22,458 nucleotides of DNA from CAKRPJ01 sp934376955 (GTDB taxonomy: Bacteria > Bacillota > Clostridia > Lachnospirales > Lachnospiraceae): contig CAKRPJ010000039.1 in assembly GCA_934376955.1 (NCBI GenBank), positions 1-22,458 on the forward strand, given 5' to 3'. The translations under genes and the position numbers were made by a program. Each line of letters begins with the position of its first letter. Position 1 is the stretch's first letter. Below the pieces are notes generated by a model. It worked only from the letters and a program-made list of their open reading frames with translations, searched no databases and had not been told where the DNA came from. Of the stretch, positions 16,249 through 22,458 are shown in pieces.

Positions 16249-17475
16249 TTAACTCTGCGCGGAATTTTGCTGCGCGTCGAATGCCTCAAGGCACTCCTTC
16301 ACGCTGGCGTAGTAGATGCGCAGGAACTTGTTCTGCGCAGCTGTCATGAAGACAAAATAAGGCTTGCCCTCCGCGCGTTTCGTATCGAGGAACTGGTACA
16401 CTGGCTCATCTGCCGGGGCTTTTCTCAGGTATGTACAGATGATCTGGTACAGCGTTTTCCGCAGATGCGGATAGCCTCGTTTGGTCGTAGGTATGCTTTG
16501 CGCCTCGTGCTTGCCGGACTGGTTTACAGCCGGATCGACGCCAGCGAAGCCCACAATAGAGCTGCGGCGTAGAAAACGGCGCATATCGCCGATCTCAGCC
16601 ATGAGCTGCGCGGCAGTGGTTTCGCCAACACCGTACATGGCGCGCACGGTATCGTACTCCGGCAGTTGTTTTGCAAGGCGCGTCATCTCGGCGCGCAGAG
16701 CGGCCAACGTCATCTTGCCTGCCAGAAGCTGCTGGGCAGCGGTCGTAATGAGCAGCTTTTTGTTGTCATTCTTCGGCAGCGTGGTGAAATGGCCGCAGCT
16801 TCCGGCATAGACATCCAGCGCCTTTTCTGCGCTGAAATGATAACCCTTGCGTTTGCACCACTTCTGGTAACGCTCAGTGAATGCTTTTTCACTGACATGG
16901 CAAATGCAGTCACAGTAATAGAAGGTCATGACAAAGTCCACCCATTTCTGGTGACCGTCGGCGCGTTCCGGGCTGGAGAACAGTTCGTTCACACTGGGAA
17001 AGGTCTTGTCGGTCAATGAAATGAGATTGTTTTGCAGCGATACCACCGTTTTCATGTAGAGGTTGTACTGGCGGCTGCACAGCTTCAGTTGTTGTCTTAC
17101 CGTGTCCATGGGAGTATATTCCCGCAGATCCACCCAGTTGTCAAGGCCGTATTTGGCGATCTTCATGGCGTCCGCCTTATCCGTTTTGACCTTGCAGATA
17201 GAACCGCCTCCGCTCTGCTTGATGAACAGCGGGTTCAGGACGCAGACATAAATGCCGTATTCGTGCAGCGCCGCCGCGACCGGCTCATGGTAGCGTCCGG
17301 TGGCCTCCATGATGACGCGGGTATCTTCCCCCAGCGCAAGGATGGCGTAAGCCATCTGCTCCAGACCGACCTCAGTGTAGAGAAATTCCAGTGGCAGCAA
17401 TGCCACTTCACCCATTGGGCGCAGGGCAGCCACCATGCTTTTTCCTTTGGAAACATCGATCCCAACTTCGTTCAT
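16249..17475 (-). CDS. IS110-family transposase (DEDD), full length
   Basis: 408 residues. ATG 17475-17473 has a strong AAGGAGGA site (17481-17488 on the complement). The N-terminal RuvC-like DEDD domain has Asp7 in GIDVSKGKS, Glu57 in IMEATGRYHEP, and Asp99 and Asp102 in KTDKADAMKIA. The C-terminal Transposase_20 domain has a helix-hairpin-helix at about 276-295 (AMYGVGETTAAQLMAEIGD) and the catalytic Ser320 in NQSGKHEAQS. Length, both domains and all five key residues are intact, so it is probably active or recently so. IS110 recombinases use both active sites with a bridge RNA from the element's non-coding end to choose donor and target DNA. It is a passenger here and has no role in polysaccharide synthesis. 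Confidence 0.96.
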   Translation of the reverse strand: MNEVGIDVSKGKSMVAALRPMGEVALLPLEFLYTEVGLEQMAYAILALGEDTRVIMEATGRYHEPVAAALHEYGIYVCVLNPLFIKQSGGGSICKVKTDKADAMKIAKYGLDNWVDLREYTPMDTVRQQLKLCSRQYNLYMKTVVSLQNNLISLTDKTFPSVNELFSSPERADGHQKWVDFVMTFYYCDCICHVSEKAFTERYQKWCKRKGYHFSAEKALDVYAGSCGHFTTLPKNDNKKLLITTAAQQLLAGKMTLAALRAEMTRLAKQLPEYDTVRAMYGVGETTAAQLMAEIGDMRRFLRRSSIVGFAGVDPAVNQSGKHEAQSIPTTKRGYPHLRKTLYQIICTYLRKAPADEPVYQFLDTKRAEGKPYFVFMTAAQNKFLRIYYASVKECLEAFDAQQNSAQS

Positions 17476-17539
17476 ATCGTTCCTCCTTCTGATTGGATAT
17501 GGCTTTCCGCCCTTTCCTCATTGCCTGTTCAATCTCCTG

Positions 17540-17700
17540 GGTGACACGAGCGTTTTCGGGGTCCCCGCAGAGCTGCAGCGAAGCGAACTCGGTGGGGAGA
17601 GGAGGGACAGCGTATTGAGCGAGCTTCCGCCGATAGGCGAAAGCGAGGGATATGACGCTTGTCCCGACGAAGTGGCTCTACCTGCGCAAATCGAATGCTG
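17540..17700 (-). ncRNA. Candidate IS110 bridge RNA region (limits approximate)
   Basis: This is the 5' non-coding end of the intact IS110 element, the place where IS110-group elements encode their bridge RNA. It is GC-rich and holds two stem-loops that would also form in RNA from the minus strand. The first is 17623-17631 pairing with 17636-17644 (eight of nine pairs, GATA on the + strand as loop). The second is TCCCC 17562-17566 with GGGGA 17594-17598, closing a loop that includes the palindrome GCTGCAGC (17572-17579). I could not identify the donor- and target-binding loops with confidence. Several frames are open here by chance because the DNA is GC-rich, but none resembles a known protein. 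Confidence 0.4.
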
Positions 17701-17868
17701 CGAACTAGAGAGGCAGCTGACGGACTCCTCAGCGGGCGTGTTGGCCCAGGTTGATAACTGTCAGGCCATTTACTCTCCCATTCTAACAGCTTCGGCTTTG
17801 AGATGGAAAAAGACGCGGCTGGCTACCGCGCCTATCACCTAAACTATATTGTAGGAGGAGATAATACT

Positions 17869-18936
17869 ATGCTTAACTTCACAGTTGGACCGGTGATGTC
17901 TGAGCCGGATGTTCTAGAGATTGCGAACCGCTCAACGCCGTATTTTCGAACGCCGGAGTTTTCAGAAGTGATGTTGGATAATGAACGGATGATTCTGGAA
18001 ATGCTGAATGCGCCAAAGAATTCTCGTTGTGTTTTCTTGACATCATCCGGAACTGGCGCAATGGAATCCATGGTCATGAATATCCTCAACGAGAATGACA
18101 GGGTCATAGTGATTAATGGCGGTAGCTTTGGCCATCGTTTTGTAGAGCTGGCGGAACTGCATGATAGACCGTTTACAGAAGTGAAGTGCGAATTCGGAAA
18201 GCAGCTCAGAAGAGAGCAGTTAGATGGTCTTGAAGACAACACGGCACTCCTGATCAATATGCATGAGACTTCTTCCGGTGTTCTCTACGACATGAAGATG
18301 GTGGCGGAGTTTTGCAAAGAGAATAACATTCTCCTTCTTGTTGACGCCATTTCTTCTTTTATTGCAGACGAGTTGGATATGACCGAGCTCGGTGCGGCCG
18401 CGGTAATCACCGGCTCTCAGAAAGCCCTTGCGGTTCAGCCGGGTGTGGCTGTTATGGCACTGACGCCGGAAGCGCTGAGAAGAATTGACAAAAACAAGGA
18501 AGTCTGTATGTACCTGAGTCTAAAGCAGGCTTTGCAAAACGGTCAGAGAGGACAGACGCCTTTTACCCCTGCCGTTACTACGCTGCTTCAGATCCACACC
18601 CGCCTTCAGGGTATTATTTCTCGGGGAGGAGTACAGGAAGAACGCAATATTATTGCTTCGGTAGCCGCGGACTTCAGAAACGGAATAAAAGACTTACCGT
18701 TTGAATTCGTTTCAGAGTTCCCGTCAAACGCAGTCACAGCGCTCCGCCCTGTAAACGGCCACGCTAAAGAAATCGTAAGAATCCTGAAAGATGAATACCA
18801 GATTTGGGGCTGCCCAAATGGCGGGGAACTGGCAGATGAAGTGTTCCGCATCGGACACATAGGCCATATCACAAAAGAGGATAATCAGAAGCTGATAGAT
18901 GCTCTGCATGATATGAAGGAGAGAAGCCTGCTTTAA
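17869..18936 (+). CDS. Class V PLP-dependent aminotransferase (alanine-glyoxylate aminotransferase-like)
   Basis: 355 residues from ATG 17869, which has a strong GGAGGAG site at 17854-17860. The frame is open back to 17803, but that stretch lies at the edge of the IS110 element. Family marks are LNFTVGPVMSEP at the start, LTSSGTGAMES (phosphate binding), MHETSSGVL, LLVDAISSF (Asp to the pyridine ring) and TGSQKAL with the PLP Lys185. The SQK form fits the alanine-glyoxylate/serine-glyoxylate branch rather than classic 2-aminoethylphosphonate transaminases, which usually have a SANK-type site. It should move an amino group to a small aldehyde or keto compound in the cytosol. The gene for a cytidylyltransferase-oxidoreductase fusion follows, so I infer a role in making an aminated small alcohol for a CDP-linked donor. 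The amino acceptor is unknown. Confidence 0.85.
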   Translation: MLNFTVGPVMSEPDVLEIANRSTPYFRTPEFSEVMLDNERMILEMLNAPKNSRCVFLTSSGTGAMESMVMNILNENDRVIVINGGSFGHRFVELAELHDRPFTEVKCEFGKQLRREQLDGLEDNTALLINMHETSSGVLYDMKMVAEFCKENNILLLVDAISSFIADELDMTELGAAAVITGSQKALAVQPGVAVMALTPEALRRIDKNKEVCMYLSLKQALQNGQRGQTPFTPAVTTLLQIHTRLQGIISRGGVQEERNIIASVAADFRNGIKDLPFEFVSEFPSNAVTALRPVNGHAKEIVRILKDEYQIWGCPNGGELADEVFRIGHIGHITKEDNQKLIDALHDMKERSLL

Positions 18937-19094
18937 CTCCAGAGCGTACGAAAGCCCCGGTGGTCGTTGGAAGAAACGCAGCTTCTCACTCCTTCTGACT
19001 CAGACGCTCCGATGGGCAGCGTATGCACAGATGAAGGATATGGGCAAGTTCAAAAAACACTACTAGAACCAGAACAATAAAGAGGTGGGCTTAT

Positions 19095-20435
19095 ATGGTC
19101 AAGGTTATCACATATGGAACGTATGATTTGCTTCATTATGGGCATATCAGGCTTTTGGAACGTGCGAAAGCTCTGGGAGACTACCTGATCGTTGGAGTAA
19201 CCTCGGATGACTATGATAAAACCAGGGGGAAGATCAATCTTCAGCAATCCCTTATGGAAAGGATCGAAGCCGTTAAAGCTACCGGAATACCCGATGAGGT
19301 AATTGTCGAGGAGTACGAAGGTCAAAAAATAGATGATATTCAGCGATATAATGTTGATATTTTTGCTGTCGGCTCCGATTGGGTCGGATATTTTGACTAT
19401 CTGAACGAGTACTGTAAAGTGGTTTACCTTCCCCGAACAGAAGGTGTATCCAGTACCGAAATACGTACACATGAGAGGCAAATAAAGATTGGATTCGTCA
19501 GTGATGGGGAGGAACGGGTCCTAAATAAATTTATTGATGAATCGCAATATGTCAATGGACTTACTATTTCCGGCATATGTTCATCCAGTAACTCAATAAA
19601 GAAGTATGCATCAGAAAAAGTAGACTTTATGACCAGTGACTACGAAGAGCTATTAAAGAATAGCGATGCAGTTTACATCATATCGCACCCAAGAATGCAC
19701 TTCGAACAAATTAAACAGGCATTGACTGCAGGCAAGCATGTGTTGGTTGAAGCTCCTATAGCATTGACGGAAGAAGAGTGTAAGACACTTTTTGAACTGG
19801 CGGATAAAAATAACGTCGTACTCATGGAATCAATCAAGACAGCGTATTCCACCGCGTATAACCGCCTGTTGTTACTTGTGAAAAGCGGAAAAATCGGAAG
19901 GCCCGTATCTATTGATGCTACCTGCACCAGCATCAGGAGCATAGAATCTGAAAAGGACTATGATAAAATCTGGAATAGTATCAGTGCGTGGGGGCCTACA
20001 GCTGTACTTCCAATCTTCCAAATTTTAGGTACAAATTATCAATTCGCCAGTATCAGCAGCCTGCTTCTGGATAAGAAGCATATGTTTGACGCGTTTACAA
20101 AAGTTGATTTTATTTACAATAACGCGGTCGCATCATTAAAAGTAGGAAGAGGCGTGAAATCAGAAGGAGAACTCATTATCTCTGGAACTAAAGGATATTT
20201 GTATGTTCCCGCTCCGTGGTGGAAAACCGATTATTTTGAAATTCGATATGAAAATCAGGAGAATAATAAGCGCTATTTCTATCAGCTTGATGGAGAAGGA
20301 ATACGATATGAGCTTGTCGCTTTTGTGAAAGCTGTTATCCAGGGCAAAAAATCAAACTATGTGTCGCAAGATATTTCATTGGCCATCGCAAAGCTAATGC
20401 GTCAGTACCAAGCTGGCGAGATACATGAGCTGTAA
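19095..20435 (+). CDS. Cytidylyltransferase (TagD-like) fused to a Gfo/Idh/MocA-type domain
   Basis: 446 residues; AGAGGTGGG precedes ATG 19095. Residues 1-126 are a TagD-type nucleotidyltransferase: ITYGTYDLLHYGHIRLLERA with the HxGH motif His14-His17, and RTEGVSSTEIR at the end, which in relatives binds CTP phosphates. TagD makes CDP-glycerol from glycerol-3-phosphate. Residues 130-446 resemble Gfo/Idh/MocA NAD(P)-dependent oxidoreductases: Rossmann start IKIGFVSDGEE at 130-140, HPRMHFEQIKQALTAGKHVLVE and the C-terminal beta-sheet domain. Two catalytic marks look altered. The usual EKP is EAP at 219-221, so the catalytic Lys is missing, and the first Gly-rich loop is irregular. The second domain may be a weak or repurposed oxidoreductase. 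It is probably the source of a CDP donor used by the LicD protein. Confidence 0.88.
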   Translation: MVKVITYGTYDLLHYGHIRLLERAKALGDYLIVGVTSDDYDKTRGKINLQQSLMERIEAVKATGIPDEVIVEEYEGQKIDDIQRYNVDIFAVGSDWVGYFDYLNEYCKVVYLPRTEGVSSTEIRTHERQIKIGFVSDGEERVLNKFIDESQYVNGLTISGICSSSNSIKKYASEKVDFMTSDYEELLKNSDAVYIISHPRMHFEQIKQALTAGKHVLVEAPIALTEEECKTLFELADKNNVVLMESIKTAYSTAYNRLLLLVKSGKIGRPVSIDATCTSIRSIESEKDYDKIWNSISAWGPTAVLPIFQILGTNYQFASISSLLLDKKHMFDAFTKVDFIYNNAVASLKVGRGVKSEGELIISGTKGYLYVPAPWWKTDYFEIRYENQENNKRYFYQLDGEGIRYELVAFVKAVIQGKKSNYVSQDISLAIAKLMRQYQAGEIHEL

Positions 20436-20691
20436 GCAATGTTGAAATCGTGGATGCAGAAAAAGATATTGCAATAGCAGGCCTCCGTAAGTATACTCGA
20501 AGAACAGCGGGGGAAAGGTCGCGCGCAGCCAGCCGCGAAGGGAAGCCCCCCGGGTAAGCAAAACAGCTGTAAACAGAAACAATGGCAGAAAACGCAGGCC
20601 GGCAGATTCTTTTCGAGCTATTCCGTTGATGTAAGCGGGGCATACTTGAAAAATGGCTTTAAAAGCAGCAAATAAGAAAGAGGAAGTTGAA
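20436..20691. other. Intergenic stretch with a GC-rich patch, no gene seen
   Basis: 256 bases lie between the fusion gene and the chain-length gene. About 20505-20570 is much more GC-rich than its neighbours, including AGCCCCCCGGG and several CGCG pieces. A minus-strand frame is open across it into the next gene, but nothing in it is recognisable. It may be the rest of a lost gene or element. The last 40 bases are an in-frame 5' extension of the next gene that I do not regard as translated, because the ribosome site lies within it. Confidence 0.4.
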
Positions 20692-22095
20692 ATGAATGAG
20701 CATAGCAAACAGAGTGTGACAAAGGAAATTGATCTTGCGAAGCTATTTTGGGCGATTTGCAGGAAGTGGAAATCGATTCTTTTATGGATGGTTGCTATTG
20801 CAATTGTCGGCGGTGCCGCAAAGGTTGGGCGTTCTGCTCTGTCCATGCGCGATTCAGACGAAGTCTCTCTGGCGTTGTCCGCATATAAAATGCTGGTTGC
20901 GAACAATCTTCAGGAACGGATTGACTGCCGCCACCGAATGGAAAACCTCAGCCTGGAGCTGAAGGAACAGCAGGAGTATGTGGATAATTCCCGCTATATG
21001 CATATCGATCCGTACAATGTAGCGGTTGCAAAGGCTACATATTATGTGAAGACGGATTATGAAATCATGCCGGAAATGACCTATCAAAACCGCGATTATA
21101 CAGATATGATCGTGAACACATATATGGAAATTCTGACAAGCGAAAGCAATCTTCTCGTTGTTTGCGACAAGATTGATATGGAACTGCGGTATTTGCAGGA
21201 GATCATGTCTGTTTGGAGTGATGGTTATGGAACCTTCAGCATTCAAGTGATTTCTGACAGTCTGGAGGATTCAGAGAAGATCCTGCGCTTATTGGATGAC
21301 TGTGTTACCAATAATAAAGAGAAAATTACGGCAACAATTGATGATCATCGTATCGGACAGCTGACCGATAGCGCATATACAACCGCTGATTTAGGAATGG
21401 CGCAGACGCAGCAAGCCAAAAAGGATATGCTGACGGAGCTCAGAACACAATTCTCTGATGAACAGGAGCGGTATAAAGCTCTGACAAAGGAATCAGCGCA
21501 AATCGAGGAACCTACCTATACCGTGAGCGCTATCCTAAAAGAGAGTATTAAAGCGATGATTATCGGAGCCATTCTTGGCGCTGTGATAGCCTGCTGTGTT
21601 ATTTTTTCACAGGTGGTCATCAGCGATAATGTTTACTCGGCTGACTGCCTGGCAGAGCGGACAAGAATGAGAATCCTTGGCGCACTTCCCGGTGATGTTA
21701 AAAAGATTGAGAAAATGAGTAAGCTTGACTTGCTACTGCGTAGAAAAGAGGGGCTTTCTACAACAACGGATACAGCGAGTGGATACTCTGTGGCCGCATC
21801 TTATCTGGCGGGAATCTGTCCGAATGCTTCTACTATTCTCGTAGCAGGTGGGGCAGAGACTGAGTATATCAAAAACGCCTGTGAGATGTTCCAGGCTGCG
21901 CTTTCCGGAAAGTCATTTATGAATGGCGACTATATCCTGTCTGATGCAAATACGATTCGCATGGTTGGGCAGTGTGACGCGGTCGTTTTAGTTGAGCAGG
22001 CCGGAGTTTCCCGCTATACAGAGGTATTGAAAGAAATCGAAGTCATTCAGAATTTGAAAGGGACCATTGTTGGCGCAGTGGTGATCGAAAATTGA
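20692..22095 (+). CDS. Wzz/YveK-like chain-length determinant with a degenerate kinase-like C-terminal domain
   Basis: 467 residues from ATG 20692, chosen because GAGGAAG lies just upstream; an in-frame ATG at 20653 would add 13 residues without a ribosome site. Residues 9-27 (KEIDLAKLFWAICRKWKSI) are the typical cytosolic start of polysaccharide co-polymerases, then TM1 at about 28-45, a large extracytoplasmic helical region with coiled-coil character (about 46-280), and TM2 at about 285-308. The roughly 155-residue cytosolic tail resembles the later part of bacterial tyrosine kinases (STILVAGGAETEYIKNACEM and CDAVVLVEQAGVSRYTEVLKEI), but lacks a Walker A P-loop: the place of GE(G/T)KST reads GGAETEY. 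It therefore probably sets chain length by contact with the Wzy-like polymerase but cannot phosphorylate. No partner tyrosine kinase or phosphatase gene is in the window. Confidence 0.83.
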   Translation: MNEHSKQSVTKEIDLAKLFWAICRKWKSILLWMVAIAIVGGAAKVGRSALSMRDSDEVSLALSAYKMLVANNLQERIDCRHRMENLSLELKEQQEYVDNSRYMHIDPYNVAVAKATYYVKTDYEIMPEMTYQNRDYTDMIVNTYMEILTSESNLLVVCDKIDMELRYLQEIMSVWSDGYGTFSIQVISDSLEDSEKILRLLDDCVTNNKEKITATIDDHRIGQLTDSAYTTADLGMAQTQQAKKDMLTELRTQFSDEQERYKALTKESAQIEEPTYTVSAILKESIKAMIIGAILGAVIACCVIFSQVVISDNVYSADCLAERTRMRILGALPGDVKKIEKMSKLDLLLRRKEGLSTTTDTASGYSVAASYLAGICPNASTILVAGGAETEYIKNACEMFQAALSGKSFMNGDYILSDANTIRMVGQCDAVVLVEQAGVSRYTEVLKEIEVIQNLKGTIVGAVVIEN

Positions 22096-22120
22096 TGTTA
22101 GGGCAATGGGGGGAGGATAT

Positions 22121-22145
22121 CGCTCCTTGAGATGGCGGCGTTTTT
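22121..22145 (+). terminator. Weak candidate terminator after the chain-length gene
   Basis: CGC at 22121-22123 can pair with GCG at 22138-22140, with a G-T pair inside, followed by TTTTT at 22141-22145. It starts 25 bases past the last gene of the operon, a sensible place for transcription to end, but the stem is short. Confidence 0.3.
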
Positions 22146-22187
22146 ATACGCAGTTAGATTTGACGCTACTACAATATAATTGCCGGG

Positions 22188-22214
22188 TAAAGCACGTCAA
22201 CTAGGCGTGCTTTA
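22188..22214. terminator. Perfect 9-bp stem-loop, possible bidirectional terminator or element end
   Basis: TAAAGCACG (22188-22196) pairs perfectly with CGTGCTTTA (22206-22214) around a nine-base loop. It lies between the convergent chain-length gene and the minus-strand transposase remnant, where a terminator serving both strands would be expected. The following bases (TTCGTTCT) are only moderately T-rich. Confidence 0.55.
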
Positions 22215-22323
22215 TTCGTTCTCATGCCTAAGCTACAATGAGGGAGTAATCGGGTGGCGCTTTGTAAGGTGGTCCTGTCCAGATTTATGCGCAAAATTAT
22301 TTGCAGGCTCCGGCTGAGTGAAG

Positions 22324-22458
22324 TCAACCGGCAATAGAGGCGTCGTCCAGAGCCGCCTCCAAGTGCTTCATGTTCATGTATTTCTTGCAGCCCCACTGGG
22401 TGCCCGCCACGTGGCGCAGCCGTGCGCAGACCAGCATCAGGGCGGAGTTGCCATCGGG
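22324..22458 (-). CDS. C-terminal end of a probable transposase (partial, family not assigned)
   Basis: The minus-strand frame entering from the right edge gives 44 residues and a stop (complement of 22324-22326). It reads PDGNSALMLVCARLRHVAGTQWG then KKYMNMKHLEAAL. This looks like the conserved end of a transposase common in Clostridia, but I cannot place it in a family with certainty from so short a piece. It marks the right border of the polysaccharide genes. Whether it is intact cannot be judged because the rest lies outside the window. Confidence 0.42.
   Translation of the reverse strand, partial: PDGNSALMLVCARLRHVAGTQWGCKKYMNMKHLEAALDDASIAG

Larger units (their letters stand above)
16201..17800 (-). 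mobile_element. Intact IS110-family insertion sequence (approximate limits)
   Basis: The element consists of one full-length transposase gene with a long non-coding stretch before it (about 300 bases, on the 17.5-17.8 kb side) and a short one after it. A long 5' and short 3' non-coding end is the layout of the IS110 group proper, as opposed to the IS1111 group. Members insert without terminal inverted repeats and recombine at a dinucleotide core, so the exact ends cannot be set by eye; 16201 and 17800 are estimates. It interrupts the + strand polysaccharide operon between the sulfatase-like gene and the aminotransferase gene, beside an older truncated IS110 gene. Confidence 0.65.

Noticed and set aside
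17435..17842. 135-codon + strand open frame and an open minus-strand frame across the IS110 leader
   Set aside because: Several frames are open here because the DNA is GC-rich. Neither has a recognisable domain, and the region is where the IS110 bridge RNA is expected.
17803..17868. Earlier start for the aminotransferase gene
   Set aside because: The 22 extra codons lie at the edge of the IS110 element and precede a much better ribosome site (GGAGGAG) and the conserved N-terminus.
17869..20435. A phosphonate (aminoethylphosphonate) pathway as the explanation for the aminotransferase and cytidylyltransferase
   Set aside because: No PEP mutase or phosphonopyruvate decarboxylase is in the window, and the PLP site is SQK rather than the SANK type usual for aminoethylphosphonate transaminases. 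It remains possible if those genes lie elsewhere.
20394..20906. 170-codon minus-strand open frame with hydrophobic stretches
   Set aside because: Most of it is antisense to the ends of the fusion gene and the chain-length gene, and no known membrane family is recognisable.
1..22458. CRISPR array, tRNA or rRNA genes, prophage or toxin-antitoxin genes
   Set aside because: I found no regularly spaced direct repeats, no cloverleaf or rRNA-like stretch, and no genes of these classes on either strand.

Overview
The window is most of a cell-surface polysaccharide locus (capsule or exopolysaccharide, Wzx/Wzy type). It probably comes from a member of the Clostridia, perhaps an Oscillospirales- or Lachnospirales-like gut bacterium. 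The evidence is strong AGGAGG-type ribosome sites, ATG/GTG/TTG starts, the transposase types and the surface-glycan gene families; no marker gene fixes the taxon. All 14 intact locus genes and the partial first gene lie on the + strand. The only minus-strand genes are transposases.

Layout. 3-278 is the C-terminal end of a CapD/PglF-type NDP-sugar dehydratase/epimerase. 419-1690 is scar tissue: a dead DDE transposase on the minus strand and a C-terminal fragment of a VOC gene. The assembly genes follow: a priming phosphoglycosyl transferase fused to a GT2 glycosyltransferase (1710-3467), a second GT2-like glycosyltransferase (3480-4349) and a Wzy-like polymerase (4285-5595). A tight five-gene block comes next: FkbH-like HAD protein, acyl carrier protein, VOC protein, MBOAT acyltransferase and SGNH-type membrane-anchored protein (5664-10664). 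Then come a Wzx-like flippase (10752-12218), a LicD-family protein (12261-13055) and a soluble sulfatase/phosphatase-superfamily protein (13292-15064). An insertion-sequence island at about 15.1-17.8 kb holds a truncated IS110-family gene and an intact IS110-family element of a different lineage on the opposite strand. The locus resumes with a class V aminotransferase (17869-18936), a cytidylyltransferase fused to a Gfo/Idh/MocA-like domain (19095-20435) and a Wzz-like chain-length protein (20692-22095). The right edge enters another probable transposase remnant on the minus strand.

How it may work together (inference). The fused priming enzyme puts the first sugar phosphate on undecaprenyl phosphate, and its GT2 half and the second GT extend it. 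Wzx flips the unit, Wzy polymerises it and the Wzz-like protein sets chain length. Two decoration routes appear to be built in. The first copies the logic of D-alanylation (Dlt): FkbH would load a three-carbon acyl group on the carrier protein, and MBOAT plus the SGNH protein would move it to the glycan outside the cell. The second would make a CDP-activated, possibly aminated small alcohol (cytidylyltransferase-oxidoreductase plus aminotransferase) for transfer by LicD as a phosphodiester. The sulfatase-superfamily protein may act in the same branch.

Base composition shifts strongly along the locus: the 60 bases at 121-180 contain 42 G/C (70%), those at 4501-4560 only 21 (35%). A GC-rich flank with an AT-rich core is usual for horizontally exchanged polysaccharide loci.
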